Of a stretch of DNA of 64,000 nucleotides, positions 1 to 8,034 are shown in pieces. A program made the translations under genes and the position numbers. Source of the DNA: Tissierella sp. (GTDB taxonomy: Bacteria; Bacillota; Clostridia; Tissierellales; Tissierellaceae); contig NZ_JAVKTS010000004.1 in the NCBI RefSeq assembly GCF_031460495.1, positions 124,001 through 188,000 on the forward strand. The letters are read 5' to 3'. The notes beneath the pieces are model-generated. The model was not told the DNA's origin, made no database searches, and saw only the letters and a program-made list of their open reading frames with translations. The first letter of the stretch is position 1; every line of letters starts with the position of its first letter.

Positions 1-1
1 A

Positions 2-130
2 GATGCAGGGCATTATCATACAGAAAAGGCTATATTACCAGTTATAAAGGAATATATAGAGAAGAAAAGTAATGATAATCTATGTATTGAGATATGGGAT
101 AACCCTAGTCCAATATATAAATTATATTAA
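2..130 (+). CDS. Nif3-like dinuclear metal center protein (3' end only)
   Basis: The window opens inside a reading frame that gives 42 residues before a TAA stop. It begins DAGHYHTEKAILP and ends NPSPIYKLY. An aspartate/glycine/histidine/glutamate cluster (DAGHYHTE) is typical of the C-terminal metal-site segment of the Nif3/YqfO (DUF34) family, and those proteins end about 35 residues after it. The family binds two metal ions; its cellular role is debated and GTP cyclohydrolase-like activity has been proposed for some members. The next gene, a zinc-ribbon protein, is a common downstream neighbour of Nif3 in Clostridia, which supports the call. The N-terminal part lies outside the window. Confidence 0.7.
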   Translation, partial: DAGHYHTEKAILPVIKEYIEKKSNDNLCIEIWDNPSPIYKLY

Positions 131-148
131 TCTAAGAGGGGTGAAGAG

Positions 149-853
149 ATGGAACAACTAGATCTACTATGGAATTTAGAGATACACCATAATTCACTGG
201 AAGCTTACAAGAAAAAATTATCTAATTTACAAAATTCATCATCCATTATGGATACAGAAAAAGAGATAATGGATATAGATAAAAGATCGGATAAGATTAA
301 GCTTAATCAAGGAGAAGGTAAAAAAAGGCTTATAGAATCAAATCGAATGCTAAAAGAATATAACTACAAGATTGAAGAAGTAGAAAAGAATCTATATGAT
401 GGAAGTACTAGCAATCCAAAGCAACTAGAATATTTAAGTGAGGAAAAAGATAAGTTAAAGGAAATAATAAATGAAACAGAAATTGGGATATTGGAGTTCA
501 TGGATGATATGGAGAGTCTGGATGAAGAAATAATAGAGCTAGACAAGAGATTAAAATCTATGAAAGATAATAATCTTCAATTAAAAAGAGAATACGAGAT
601 TTTAGCAGATGATTTAAAAAACAATATTCAGATTGAAGTAGTCGAGATAAAATCAATAGAAGAAAAAGTTGATGGAGTTATTTTGAATCAATATAAAGCA
701 ATAAGAAATAACAGGGGTACTGGTATTGTTCAAGTAAAGGGGCTAGTATGTGGTGGTTGTAATATGATGATACCTACATTTTTGGCTGATAAATTAAATA
801 ATAATAATGAAATAATATATTGTGAATCTTGTGGTAGAATATTATATAAGTAA
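149..853 (+). CDS. C4-type zinc ribbon coiled-coil protein (DUF164/CdsZ-like)
   Basis: 234 residues. Residues 1-180 are charged and predicted to form a long helical coiled coil (many E/K/L heptads). The C-terminus holds a zinc ribbon with two CxxC pairs: CGGC near residue 202 and CESC near residue 225. This is the architecture of the DUF164 family. Related proteins (CdsZ in Gram-negatives, HP0958 in Helicobacter) have been linked to RNA or protein interaction, but the clostridial function is not established. The ATG at 149 follows a GAGGGGTGA ribosome site. It starts 18 bases after the Nif3-like gene and is probably co-transcribed with it. Confidence 0.8.
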   Translation: MEQLDLLWNLEIHHNSLEAYKKKLSNLQNSSSIMDTEKEIMDIDKRSDKIKLNQGEGKKRLIESNRMLKEYNYKIEEVEKNLYDGSTSNPKQLEYLSEEKDKLKEIINETEIGILEFMDDMESLDEEIIELDKRLKSMKDNNLQLKREYEILADDLKNNIQIEVVEIKSIEEKVDGVILNQYKAIRNNRGTGIVQVKGLVCGGCNMMIPTFLADKLNNNNEIIYCESCGRILYK

Positions 854-868
854 TAGAAAATATTAACT

Positions 869-897
869 TTGCAAATGATGATAATTTATGGTATATT
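869..897 (+). promoter_or_regulatory. possible sigma-A promoter of rnpB
   Basis: TTGCAA (869-874) and TATATT (892-897) are separated by 17 bases, which would start transcription near 904-909, just where the RNase P RNA folds. The -35 match is only moderate. Confidence 0.35.
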
Positions 898-908
898 ATA
901 ATCTGAAT

Positions 909-1248
909 TACGAGTAAGTTGAGTGGTCGCGTGCGCTAGCGCATGAGGAAAGTCCGTGCTCCATAGGGCAGGATGCTGGATAACGTCCAGTGGGGGTGAC
1001 CCTAAGGATAGTGCAACAGAGATATACCGCCTAGGCAACTAGGTAAGGGTGGAAAGGCGAGGTAAGAGCTCACCAGCGCTTAGGTGACTAAGTGGCTATG
1101 TAAACCCCATCTGGAGCAAGACCAAAAAGGAACACAAAAAGGTGGTAGCCCGCTGCCGTTCCAAAGGTAGGTCGCATGAACCTATTGGTAACAATAGGTC
1201 TAGATAGATGACCATTTAAACAGAACACGGCTTATAGATTTACTCGTA
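909..1248 (+). ncRNA. rnpB: RNase P RNA (M1 RNA homologue)
   Basis: This is the catalytic RNA that removes 5' leaders from pre-tRNAs. Conserved blocks are visible in order: GAGGAAAGTCCGTGCTCC near 945, ACAGAGATATACCGCC near 1016, a GGTAAGGGTGGAAAGG block, and AGATAGATGACC followed by ACAGAACACGGCTTATAG near the 3' end. The first and last 9 bases (TACGAGTAA and TTACTCGTA) pair to form helix P1 and fix the limits. The length of about 340 bases fits the common bacterial type; I favour class A over the Bacillus class B but did not fold it. An intrinsic terminator follows. Confidence 0.95.
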
Positions 1249-1261
1249 GTACATAAAAGAG

Positions 1262-1290
1262 AACATAACCTTTCTAGGTTATGTTTTTTT
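1262..1290 (+). terminator. terminator of rnpB
   Basis: AACATAACC (1262-1270) pairs with GGTTATGTT (1277-1285), followed by a run of seven T. Confidence 0.85.
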
Positions 1291-1375
1291 ATGTGCTTCA
1301 GGGGCATTGTATAATGGCTTGCATTTTGGGATATAGAAAGATATGATTAAATAAAGAATTCAATGAGGTGATAAA

Positions 1376-3253
1376 ATGGAGCACAGCATATTAGGTGAAG
1401 CTTATGAAAGTAGTAATGATAAAGAAACACGAAAAGCAATAGGACAATACTATACTCCAGGTTTTATCATTGAATATATTCTTGAAAATACAATGGGGAA
1501 AGCAGATATTGTAAAGAACCCATTTATTAGCATTATAGATATTTCCTGTGGAGCAGGATATTTTTTGATGATGGCTTATGATATTTTAAAAGAAAAGTTT
1601 GAGTTAAATATAGATAAATTAAGAGATGTATATAGAGATGATATCTATATAGTAGAAAAAAATGGACAGATATCAGAAGTATGTGGTAATAATTATTGGA
1701 AAGCTGAGAATATTCACTACCATATATTAACTCATTGTATATATGGAGCGGACAAAGATAATATGGGTGTAGAATTGACTAAAATAGGGCTTTTGGCAAA
1801 GAATCCAAATATTGAAATATGCCATGTTAATGTCCTAGAATGTGATAGTCTTATAAGATGGGAAGCAGAAAATATATTTCAGAAAGAATCTCAGGATAAT
1901 AAAAGACTGATGGAATTTTGGAGCAAGAAATACGATTATGTAATTGGAAATCCTCCCTATATAGGACATAAACAATTGGACTTGCAATATAAGGAGTGGT
2001 TGCTTAAGGAATACGGAGATGTATTTAAAGACAAATCGGATATTTCATTTTGCTTTTTTAAGCGAATAAATGAAATCCTAACTCCAGATGGTATTTGCGG
2101 AATCATTACATCAAGATATTTTATGGAAAGTCCAACGGGTAGGCAATTGAGATCTTATTTACAAGGCAATGTACATTTCATAGAAATATTAGATTTTTAT
2201 GGAGCAGAAGTATTTAAAGGAATTGGAGTTGCTACGGCTATATACATTTTTAAGAATAGCAAATTTGAAAATAATGATAATGAAATTCTTGTACATAAGT
2301 TATTAGATGATGGGTATCGCCTTGATAATTCACAGAGCTTGGGAGAAATTATAAAGAAGAATATTTTTGAAAGGTTTAAAATTAGTCAATCTAGTTTAGA
2401 TATAAATAGATGGGTAATCATATCCAATGATAGTCTCAATATATATATTAAAATCCAAAGAAAAACTAAATATAGATTAGGAGATATAGCTAAATCATTT
2501 CAAGGAGTTATAACTGGTTGTGATAAAGCATTTATATTGACACAAGACATGATGATTGAATCTAATATTGAAAAGAATTTATTAAAAAAATGGGTTAAAA
2601 ATAAAAATGTAAGAAGATATCAGATTGTGGATACAGATTTATATCTAATCTATTCAGATTTAATTCAAGGGGAAAATGATTATCCTTATAGTATAGGATT
2701 TATTAGAAATTATAGACAGCGATTGGAGAATAGAAGGGAATGTAAGAATGGAATAAGAAAATGGTATGAACTACAATGGGGTCGAGAGATGGAATTATTT
2801 GAGCAGCCTAAGATTCTATTTCCTTATAAGGCAGGTAGCAATAGATTTGCATTGGATTATAATAATGTCTATTGTAGTGCAGATGTATATTCAATAATCA
2901 TAAAGAATGAATATAGAGATAAATTGTCACTAGAATATCTTGTAGGCTTACTTAATTCAAGTATATATGAATTCTATTTTAAGTTGTATGCAAAGAAAAT
3001 AGGTAAAGGGATGTACGATTATTATCCTAATTCTGTTCTTGATATGATGATAATAACTGAGGATATAATTGATGATATAGAAGCTAGGGTAAGACAAATA
3101 ATGGAGCTATTAGTCATAGTAGACAAGGATAAAGAGACAATAGATGAAAAGATAAACATACTAGAAAGAGAAATAGATGAGATTATTGCAGCTTACCTTG
3201 GAATAAACGAAAATGAGATAAACTATATAAAAGGAATTTTGAATAGATTCTAG
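1376..3253 (+). CDS. solitary N6-adenine DNA methyltransferase, CamA-like (type IIG fold)
   Basis: 625 residues. The N-terminal half is a class I SAM-dependent gamma-type adenine methyltransferase: GQYYTP at 23-28, motif I DISCGAGYFL at 55-64 (SAM binding) and the catalytic motif IV NPPYIGHK at 192-199. The C-terminal half looks like a TaqI-type target recognition domain (SFQGVITGCDKAF, then ENRRECKNGIRKWYELQWGR and YCSADVYS). From memory of C. difficile CamA, the orphan methyltransferase that modifies CAAAAA and affects sporulation, these same motifs occur in the same order. No restriction endonuclease lies beside it: neighbours are rnpB and a TSCPD gene. The start ATG follows GAGGTGA. The methyltransferase call is sure; CamA orthology is inferred and needs an alignment. 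Confidence 0.9.
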   Translation: MEHSILGEAYESSNDKETRKAIGQYYTPGFIIEYILENTMGKADIVKNPFISIIDISCGAGYFLMMAYDILKEKFELNIDKLRDVYRDDIYIVEKNGQISEVCGNNYWKAENIHYHILTHCIYGADKDNMGVELTKIGLLAKNPNIEICHVNVLECDSLIRWEAENIFQKESQDNKRLMEFWSKKYDYVIGNPPYIGHKQLDLQYKEWLLKEYGDVFKDKSDISFCFFKRINEILTPDGICGIITSRYFMESPTGRQLRSYLQGNVHFIEILDFYGAEVFKGIGVATAIYIFKNSKFENNDNEILVHKLLDDGYRLDNSQSLGEIIKKNIFERFKISQSSLDINRWVIISNDSLNIYIKIQRKTKYRLGDIAKSFQGVITGCDKAFILTQDMMIESNIEKNLLKKWVKNKNVRRYQIVDTDLYLIYSDLIQGENDYPYSIGFIRNYRQRLENRRECKNGIRKWYELQWGREMELFEQPKILFPYKAGSNRFALDYNNVYCSADVYSIIIKNEYRDKLSLEYLVGLLNSSIYEFYFKLYAKKIGKGMYDYYPNSVLDMMIITEDIIDDIEARVRQIMELLVIVDKDKETIDEKINILEREIDEIIAAYLGINENEINYIKGILNRF

Positions 3254-3316
3254 TATTTACAGCGGTTTTGATATATAATGTATCTTGAAACTTGACTACA
3301 AGGAGGAAATAGACAA

Positions 3317-3562
3317 ATGCAGGAATACATAACAACTGGAGTTTGCGCAAAGGATATTAAGTTTAATGTAGAGAATGGCATAGTAAAGAAAGTGTTTTTC
3401 AACGGAGGATGCAATGGAAATTTACAAGGCATCGCTAGTCTTGTTGAAGGCATGGAAGTGGACAAACTTATAGAGAAATTAGCTGGTATAAAGTGTGGCA
3501 ATAAGGAAACTTCATGTCCAGATCAATTATCAAAAGCTTTAGCTAATTTTACAAGTAAATAA
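3317..3562 (+). CDS. TSCPD domain protein
   Basis: 81 residues carrying the signature ETSCPDQLSKAL near the C-terminus and the ribbon-like FFNGGCNGNLQGI segment near residue 28. It matches the small stand-alone TSCPD family (TIGR03905-type) common in Clostridia. The same domain is found at the C-terminus of some ribonucleotide reductases. Its biochemical role is unknown, though conserved cysteines (C10, C32, C56, C63) could bind metal. It is read from an AGGAGG ribosome site 8 bases before the ATG and ends in its own terminator, so it is a single-gene unit. Confidence 0.8.
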   Translation: MQEYITTGVCAKDIKFNVENGIVKKVFFNGGCNGNLQGIASLVEGMEVDKLIEKLAGIKCGNKETSCPDQLSKALANFTSK

Positions 3563-3567
3563 AAAAA

Positions 3568-3605
3568 GAAATAAGACTTCTGCCCAGTAAGAGGTCTTAT
3601 TTCTT
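3568..3605 (+). terminator. terminator after the TSCPD gene
   Basis: AAGAAATAAGAC pairs with GTCTTATTTCTT around a 14-base loop. The stem's own T-rich 3' arm supplies the U-tract. Confidence 0.8.
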
Positions 3606-3809
3606 TATATAAGAGAGCGATTCTACAATTTAAGTAATAGTTTTTTAATAATTTTCTTTAAGTAATTTTTTATGTTTGTTATTTATATAAAAATATATCA
3701 CAAAATTCAGCTGAAAATACAAGTATAGAAAAATATTATTCAAAACATCAAAGTCATAAGAATTAACTATAGATTTGTTGGTTAATCTCCATAAACAGTC
3801 AATAAGCTT
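3606..3809. other. AT-rich gap, no gene seen
   Basis: About 200 bases of very AT-rich sequence between the TSCPD terminator and the control region of the NlpC/P60 gene. No frame with a ribosome site or recognisable product was found on either strand. Confidence 0.6.
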
Positions 3810-3826
3810 TGTAATCATTTTGTAAT
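3810..3826 (+). promoter_or_regulatory. WalR-like box
   Basis: TGTAAT-CATTT-TGTAAT is an exact match to the WalR (YycF) consensus TGTWAH-N5-TGTWAH known from Bacillus and Staphylococcus. It lies just upstream of the -35 of a cell-wall hydrolase gene, the usual class of WalR target, in a place suited to activation. That WalR binds here is inferred. Confidence 0.55.
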
Positions 3827-3833
3827 AAATAGC

Positions 3834-3862
3834 TTGCACCATCTAATACAATAGAATATAAT
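3834..3862 (+). promoter_or_regulatory. sigma-A promoter of the NlpC/P60 gene
   Basis: TTGCAC (3834-3839), 17 bases, TATAAT (3857-3862). This is a near-consensus vegetative promoter that would start transcription close to 3869, about 30 bases before the gene. Confidence 0.75.
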
Positions 3863-3899
3863 AATATATGTAATAAATTTATCTAAGGGAGTGTTCATA

Positions 3900-4934
3900 T
3901 TGCACAATAGAAAACACAAACTGCCAGCTGTAATTCTTGGAATCTGCCTTGTAGCCTTAGTAGGATTCAAAGATACAGGTATATTTGTTAAAGACTACAT
4001 TAGTATAAAAGATGATGGTACACAGGGAGAATTTATTAAACAAGAAAGCATTAATGTTATTAGGGAAAATGGAGATAACTATATAGTTGAAAAAGAAGGA
4101 AAGTCTTATCAAATACCTTTGGATGCTATGATAAGGACAACAAAAACAACTCAAAAATATAAGGTTATTAAGGAAGCAAGCATTTTAGACAAGCCTATGG
4201 GAATGAGCCTTAGATTATTAACTATAGGAGAAATCGTACAAGTGCTTAATTACGAAAATAATTATGGATTATTCAATACAGAAGATGGTTTGAACGGCTA
4301 TATAGAATTAGACAATGTAGAGGTTATAGTTACTGAATCTATATCTTATGGTACTTCAAAAGTTGACAAAGTTATAAAAGATGATAAATCTTTTTATACT
4401 TTAGTTAAAGGTGAAGTTGTAGCTATAAAAGATTTTAAAGATGATATTTACATAATTATAGATGAAAATGGAAATGAATTTAAAGCAAATGAATCATATA
4501 TAGATCTAAGGAAAACAAAAGATAAAACTACTAGATCTAATGTATCTAGAAGAGCATCTTCTGTCACTAGAGTTATTGAATCAGCATATAACGCATTAGG
4601 AAAGCCTTATGTTGGGGGTGGTACTGGAAGCAAAGGCTATGATTGTTCAGGGCTTACTTATTCAATATATTTAAATGAATTAGGTACAAAACTTAATAGA
4701 ACTTCTCGAGATCAGGCCAAAAATGGTGTAGAAATACAAAAGGCTGATCTTATACCTGGTGATTTAGTGTTTTTCAGAACATCTGGAAAAGGTATTGGGC
4801 ATGTAGGCTTGTATATTGGAGATAATAATATGATACATGCTTCTTCAGGTAGAAGACAGGTTATGATTTCCTCCTTAGATGAATCTTATTATAAAGCTAG
4901 ATATGTAACTGCTAGAAGAATCATAAATAATTAA
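3900..4934 (+). CDS. secreted NlpC/P60 peptidoglycan endopeptidase with SH3-like domain
   Basis: 344 residues from a TTG at 3900, which is chosen because AAGGGAG lies 8 bases upstream; the GTG at 3891 overlaps that ribosome site. Residues about 6-22 are a hydrophobic signal or anchor segment. Residues about 85-145 resemble a bacterial SH3 wall-binding domain (YKVIKEASILDKP to NGYIELDNVEVI). The C-terminal 120 residues are an NlpC/P60 domain with catalytic C249 (GYDCSGLTY), H301 (GIGHVGLYIG) and H313 (MIHASSG). Such enzymes cut D-Glu-DAP bonds in wall peptides. The gene stands alone with a strong promoter and a WalR-like box, which fits a growth-linked autolysin. Confidence 0.9.
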   Translation: MHNRKHKLPAVILGICLVALVGFKDTGIFVKDYISIKDDGTQGEFIKQESINVIRENGDNYIVEKEGKSYQIPLDAMIRTTKTTQKYKVIKEASILDKPMGMSLRLLTIGEIVQVLNYENNYGLFNTEDGLNGYIELDNVEVIVTESISYGTSKVDKVIKDDKSFYTLVKGEVVAIKDFKDDIYIIIDENGNEFKANESYIDLRKTKDKTTRSNVSRRASSVTRVIESAYNALGKPYVGGGTGSKGYDCSGLTYSIYLNELGTKLNRTSRDQAKNGVEIQKADLIPGDLVFFRTSGKGIGHVGLYIGDNNMIHASSGRRQVMISSLDESYYKARYVTARRIINN

Positions 4935-5108
4935 TAAGTAATTATTTATGATTTGTAGACAAGCTATTAACCAATGTATTTGTAGGGATTAGTATAATGT
5001 TATATCCAAATTTTGTAGTTGAAATACTAGTTGTTGATAATTAAGTATCATGTTATACTTTAATTATATTATTAAAAATTTATCAATCAAATTAAAGGAG
5101 GATATCAA

Positions 5109-6605
5109 ATGATTGCTTTATTTAAGCTTTCACCAATCTTATTGTTAGCTGGGCTTATGATGGTTAGCAATATTGAAGCATTTAGTTCTTTAGGAATATC
5201 ATTAGACATTTTAGTTATTGCGCCTATAGCAACGGTCTATGCAGCAATAGTTGCAGCTATAACTGAGAAGTACAAACTCAATGATATTGTAGATGCTGCA
5301 GTAGAAAATGTTAAGGAAATGCAATTGGTATTTTTCATTCTTATGCTTGCTTATGCTATGGCAGAAGCATTTATGTCAACAGGAGTTGGCGCTGCAATTA
5401 TTAATATGGCTTTAGGATTTGGTATTACAGCTAAAACTGTTGCTGTAACAGCATTTATTATTTCTTGTATATTATCAGTGGCTACTGGAACATCATGGGG
5501 TACATTTGCTGCCTGTGCACCTATTTTCTTATGGTTAAGCCATATAGTAGGTGGAGACCCTGTAATTACCCTTGGAGCAATAGCAGGTGGAGCATGTTTC
5601 GGAGACAATATTGGACTTATTTCAGATACTACTGTAGTAAGCTCTGGTATTCAAAAGGTAGAAGTTATACACAGAGTTAGACATCAAGGTGTTTGGTCAA
5701 TAATGTGTTTAGTATTAGCAGCTATTTTATTTGTTGTAGTTAGTTTAGGTTTACCAGGTGAAGTTGGTAGTGCTGCTGATGCAATAGACCAAATTCCAGA
5801 AAGTGTATGGACTATATTATCAGAGGAAAGACCTGCTGCAGTAGATTTACTTAATCAGGTAAAAGAAGGCGTACCATTCTATATGATATTACCACTAATA
5901 ATTGTTTTATTAGCAGCTATAAAGGGAATACCTACACTAGCTTGTCTAGGACTTGGACTTATTTTCTCATATGTTCTTGGTTTATTAGCAGGTACAGTAG
6001 AAAACACAACTGCATTCTTAGGAATTATTGAAACAGGTTTTTCAGATGCAGGTTCATGGGTAATAGTTATGATGATGTGGGTAGGAGCCTTTGGTGGTAT
6101 AATGGCTAAGATGCATGCATTTAAACCACTTTCCACTTTAGTTTCCAAGATAGTAAGAAATGTAAGACAATTAATGTTTGCTAACGGTATTTTATCCATA
6201 TTAGGTAATGCTGCCTTAGCAGATGAAATGGCTCAAATAGTTACTATCGGACCAATAATCAAGGATTTAACTGATGAAAATGTAGAGGCAAGTGAAGAGG
6301 ATATGTATAAACTTCGTCTTAGAAATGCTACATTCTCAGATGCTCTTGGAGTATTTGGATCACAACTTATTCCATGGCATGTATATATTGGATTTTTTAT
6401 AGGTATTGCTAATTCTATTTATCCAATACATCAATTTGTTGAGTTCGATATAATGAAGTATAACTATATGGCAATAGTTGCTGTAGTCTCAATATTGTTA
6501 TTGACATTAACTGGTTGGGACAGATTTATTCCTCTATTCGGTTTGCCATCTGAACCAGATGTGCAATTAAAGAAAAATCTTAATAAAACTTCAAAAGCTA
6601 AGTAA
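5109..6605 (+). CDS. nhaC: NhaC-family Na+/H+ (or substrate/Na+) antiporter
   Basis: 498 residues, almost wholly membrane-embedded with about 11-12 hydrophobic helices. Signature stretches of the NhaC family are present: TGTSWGTFAACAPIFL near residue 122, GGACFGDNIGLISDTT near 160, and a second internal-repeat stretch GNAALADEMAQ near 365. The family moves Na+ outward against H+; some members instead exchange organic acids or amino acids, so the cargo is not certain. The ATG follows a strong AAAGGAGG. It forms its own unit, closed by an intrinsic terminator. Confidence 0.85.
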   Translation: MIALFKLSPILLLAGLMMVSNIEAFSSLGISLDILVIAPIATVYAAIVAAITEKYKLNDIVDAAVENVKEMQLVFFILMLAYAMAEAFMSTGVGAAIINMALGFGITAKTVAVTAFIISCILSVATGTSWGTFAACAPIFLWLSHIVGGDPVITLGAIAGGACFGDNIGLISDTTVVSSGIQKVEVIHRVRHQGVWSIMCLVLAAILFVVVSLGLPGEVGSAADAIDQIPESVWTILSEERPAAVDLLNQVKEGVPFYMILPLIIVLLAAIKGIPTLACLGLGLIFSYVLGLLAGTVENTTAFLGIIETGFSDAGSWVIVMMMWVGAFGGIMAKMHAFKPLSTLVSKIVRNVRQLMFANGILSILGNAALADEMAQIVTIGPIIKDLTDENVEASEEDMYKLRLRNATFSDALGVFGSQLIPWHVYIGFFIGIANSIYPIHQFVEFDIMKYNYMAIVAVVSILLLTLTGWDRFIPLFGLPSEPDVQLKKNLNKTSKAK

Positions 6606-6607
6606 AT

Positions 6608-6636
6608 TAAAGCACCCAAATTTGGGTGCTTTTTTA
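6608..6636 (+). terminator. terminator of the NhaC-type gene
   Basis: AAAGCACCCAAA pairs with TTTGGGTGCTTT with almost no loop slack, followed by a T run. Confidence 0.85.
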
Positions 6637-6643
6637 AATGGTC

Positions 6644-6671
6644 TTGAAATTAAAGGTGATTATGTTATAAT
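6644..6671 (+). promoter_or_regulatory. sigma-A promoter of folD
   Basis: TTGAAA (6644-6649), 16 bases, TATAAT (6666-6671), about 45 bases before the folD start. Confidence 0.7.
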
Positions 6672-6716
6672 TTGAATTAAAGTTACTTTAGATAATTATG
6701 AAAGAGGTGTTGTTAA

Positions 6717-7562
6717 GTGGCAGAGATTTTAAAAGGTAATGTTGTAGCAGCTAGTATCAAAGAAAAAATGAAAAATGATATTGAAGAACTTTCTAAAACT
6801 GGTAAGGTACCTACATTAGGGATTGTTAGATTAGGAAATAATCCTGATGATATTTCATATGAAAAAAGCATAATAAAGAATTGTGATGCAATAGGTGTGA
6901 ATTCAAAGGTTTTTGAAAAGAATCTAGACATGACAACGGAAGAACTAGTAGACTTTATGAATGAGTTAAATTTAGATGATACTATTTCAGGTGTACTTGT
7001 ATTTAGACCATTACCAAAGCATATAGATGAAGCAAAGATAAGAGGAGCATTATCTCCTGCTAAGGATGTGGATTGTATGCATCCTTTAAATTTAGCCAAG
7101 GTATTTGAAGGGGACATGAGTGGATTTACGCCTTGTACTCCAAAGGCAGCTATGGAGATATTATTATATAACAATGTGGAATTAGAGGGGAAAAATGTAG
7201 TTGTTGTCAATAGATCAATGGTATTAGGGAAACCTTTAGCAATGATGCTATTAGAAAAGAATGCAACTGTGACCATCTGCCATTCTAGAACTAAAAACTT
7301 GCATGAAATAACATCTAAGGCTGATGTAGTTGTTACAGCTCTAGGTAAGGCTAAATTTTTTGATGCAAAATATTTTAATAAAAATTCAATTTGTATAGAT
7401 GTAGGAGTTAGCTTAGATAGTGAAGGAAAATTAAGTGGTGATATTGACTATCCAGAAGTATCAGAAATGGTTTCTATGATTACACCTGTTCCAGGTGGAG
7501 TTGGAGCAGTAACTACATCACTTCTTCTTTCTCATGTAGTAGAAGCATGCAAAAGAATGTAA
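6717..7562 (+). CDS. folD: FolD-type methylene-THF dehydrogenase, cyclohydrolase residues altered
   Basis: 281 residues, the normal FolD length. FolD normally oxidises 5,10-methylene-THF with NADP and then hydrolyses methenyl-THF to 10-formyl-THF. The fold is clear: SYEKSIIKNC at 47-56, RPLPKHIDE at 97-105, KDVDCMHPLN at 116-125, GKPLAMMLL in the nucleotide domain, and the C-terminal ITPVPGGVG. Three positions differ from the bifunctional enzyme. The catalytic lysine of YxxxK is I52, the glutamine of QLPLP is F96, and the glycine after DVD is C120. Lysine and glutamine are needed for cyclohydrolase activity in studied FolDs, so this protein may be dehydrogenase-only or altered. GTG start 7 bases after AAGAGGTG. 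Confidence 0.88.
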   Translation: MAEILKGNVVAASIKEKMKNDIEELSKTGKVPTLGIVRLGNNPDDISYEKSIIKNCDAIGVNSKVFEKNLDMTTEELVDFMNELNLDDTISGVLVFRPLPKHIDEAKIRGALSPAKDVDCMHPLNLAKVFEGDMSGFTPCTPKAAMEILLYNNVELEGKNVVVVNRSMVLGKPLAMMLLEKNATVTICHSRTKNLHEITSKADVVVTALGKAKFFDAKYFNKNSICIDVGVSLDSEGKLSGDIDYPEVSEMVSMITPVPGGVGAVTTSLLLSHVVEACKRM

Positions 7563-7565
7563 AGA

Positions 7566-7592
7566 AAAAGAGTCTTTTAGACTCTTTTTTTC
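7566..7592 (+). terminator. terminator of folD
   Basis: AAAAAGAGTC (7566-7575) pairs with GACTCTTTTT (7581-7590) around TTTTA, ending in T residues. Confidence 0.85.
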
Positions 7593-7622
7593 ATTTAATG
7601 ACAAAAATAGTCATTATTCATT

Positions 7623-7650
7623 GAAGGAGAATCGCCTCTTTATATAGAAT
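7623..7650 (+). promoter_or_regulatory. sigma-H-type promoter of the spoIIA operon
   Basis: GAAGGAGAA (7623-7631), 12 bases, ATAGAAT (7644-7650). This fits the sigma-H consensus RnAGGAwWW-N11-12-RnnGAAT with one mismatch. B. subtilis spoIIA is also transcribed by sigma-H. Confidence 0.6.
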
Positions 7651-7685
7651 ATATAAATAAGGAAAATAGACAGGAGGGGATTTTT

Positions 7686-8021
7686 TTGTATCTATCAGTA
7701 GAAAAATATAAAAATAACTTGTTAGTACAATTCAAAGGTGAGTTAGACCATCATACTACTGAAAATCTAAGGCAAAAGATAGATCAACAATATTTTGACC
7801 AAAGACTGAAAAATATTATTTTGGATTTAAGGGGTTTAACATTTATGGACAGTTCAGGTATTGGGCTTATTATGGGAAGATATAGAAATTGTATAGAAAA
7901 AAAAGGTACAGTTGCAATAATAAGTGATAATTCTTATGTAGATAAGATGCTTAATATGTCAGGGCTACTAAAGATAATCAAGGTTTATACAACAATTGAA
8001 TCTGCAGCTGAAAATTTATAG
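7686..8021 (+). CDS. spoIIAA: anti-sigma-F factor antagonist SpoIIAA
   Basis: 111 residues, a STAS-domain protein. The phosphorylated serine lies in [16 protein letters not shown] (the DSSG motif near residues 56-59). Unphosphorylated SpoIIAA takes SpoIIAB away from sigma-F in the forespore; SpoIIAB in turn inactivates SpoIIAA by phosphorylation. Start is TTG at 7686, set by AGGAGGGGA upstream. First gene of spoIIAA-spoIIAB-sigF behind a sigma-H-type promoter. Length and order match other spore formers. Confidence 0.95.
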   Translation: MYLSVEKYKNNLLVQFKGELDHHTTENLRQKIDQQYFDQRLKNIILDLRGLTFMDSSGIGLIMGRYRNCIEKKGTVAIISDNSYVDKMLNMSGLLKIIKVYTTIESAAENL

Positions 8022-8034
8022 AGGAGATGGAAAA

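Noticed and set aside
1376-3253. A restriction-modification system
   Set aside because: The neighbours on both sides (rnpB and a TSCPD gene) were read for a nuclease or specificity gene; none exists, and no nuclease motif was seen in the protein's N-terminus.
3645-3842. Minus-strand frame of 65 codons in the gap before the NlpC/P60 gene
   Set aside because: It has no ribosome site, an AT-driven composition, and overlaps the WalR-like box and promoter of the neighbouring gene.
5879-6199. Long minus-strand open frame opposite the NhaC gene
   Set aside because: It mirrors conserved membrane-helix codons of a real gene; such antisense frames recur across the window and none has a ribosome site or family match.
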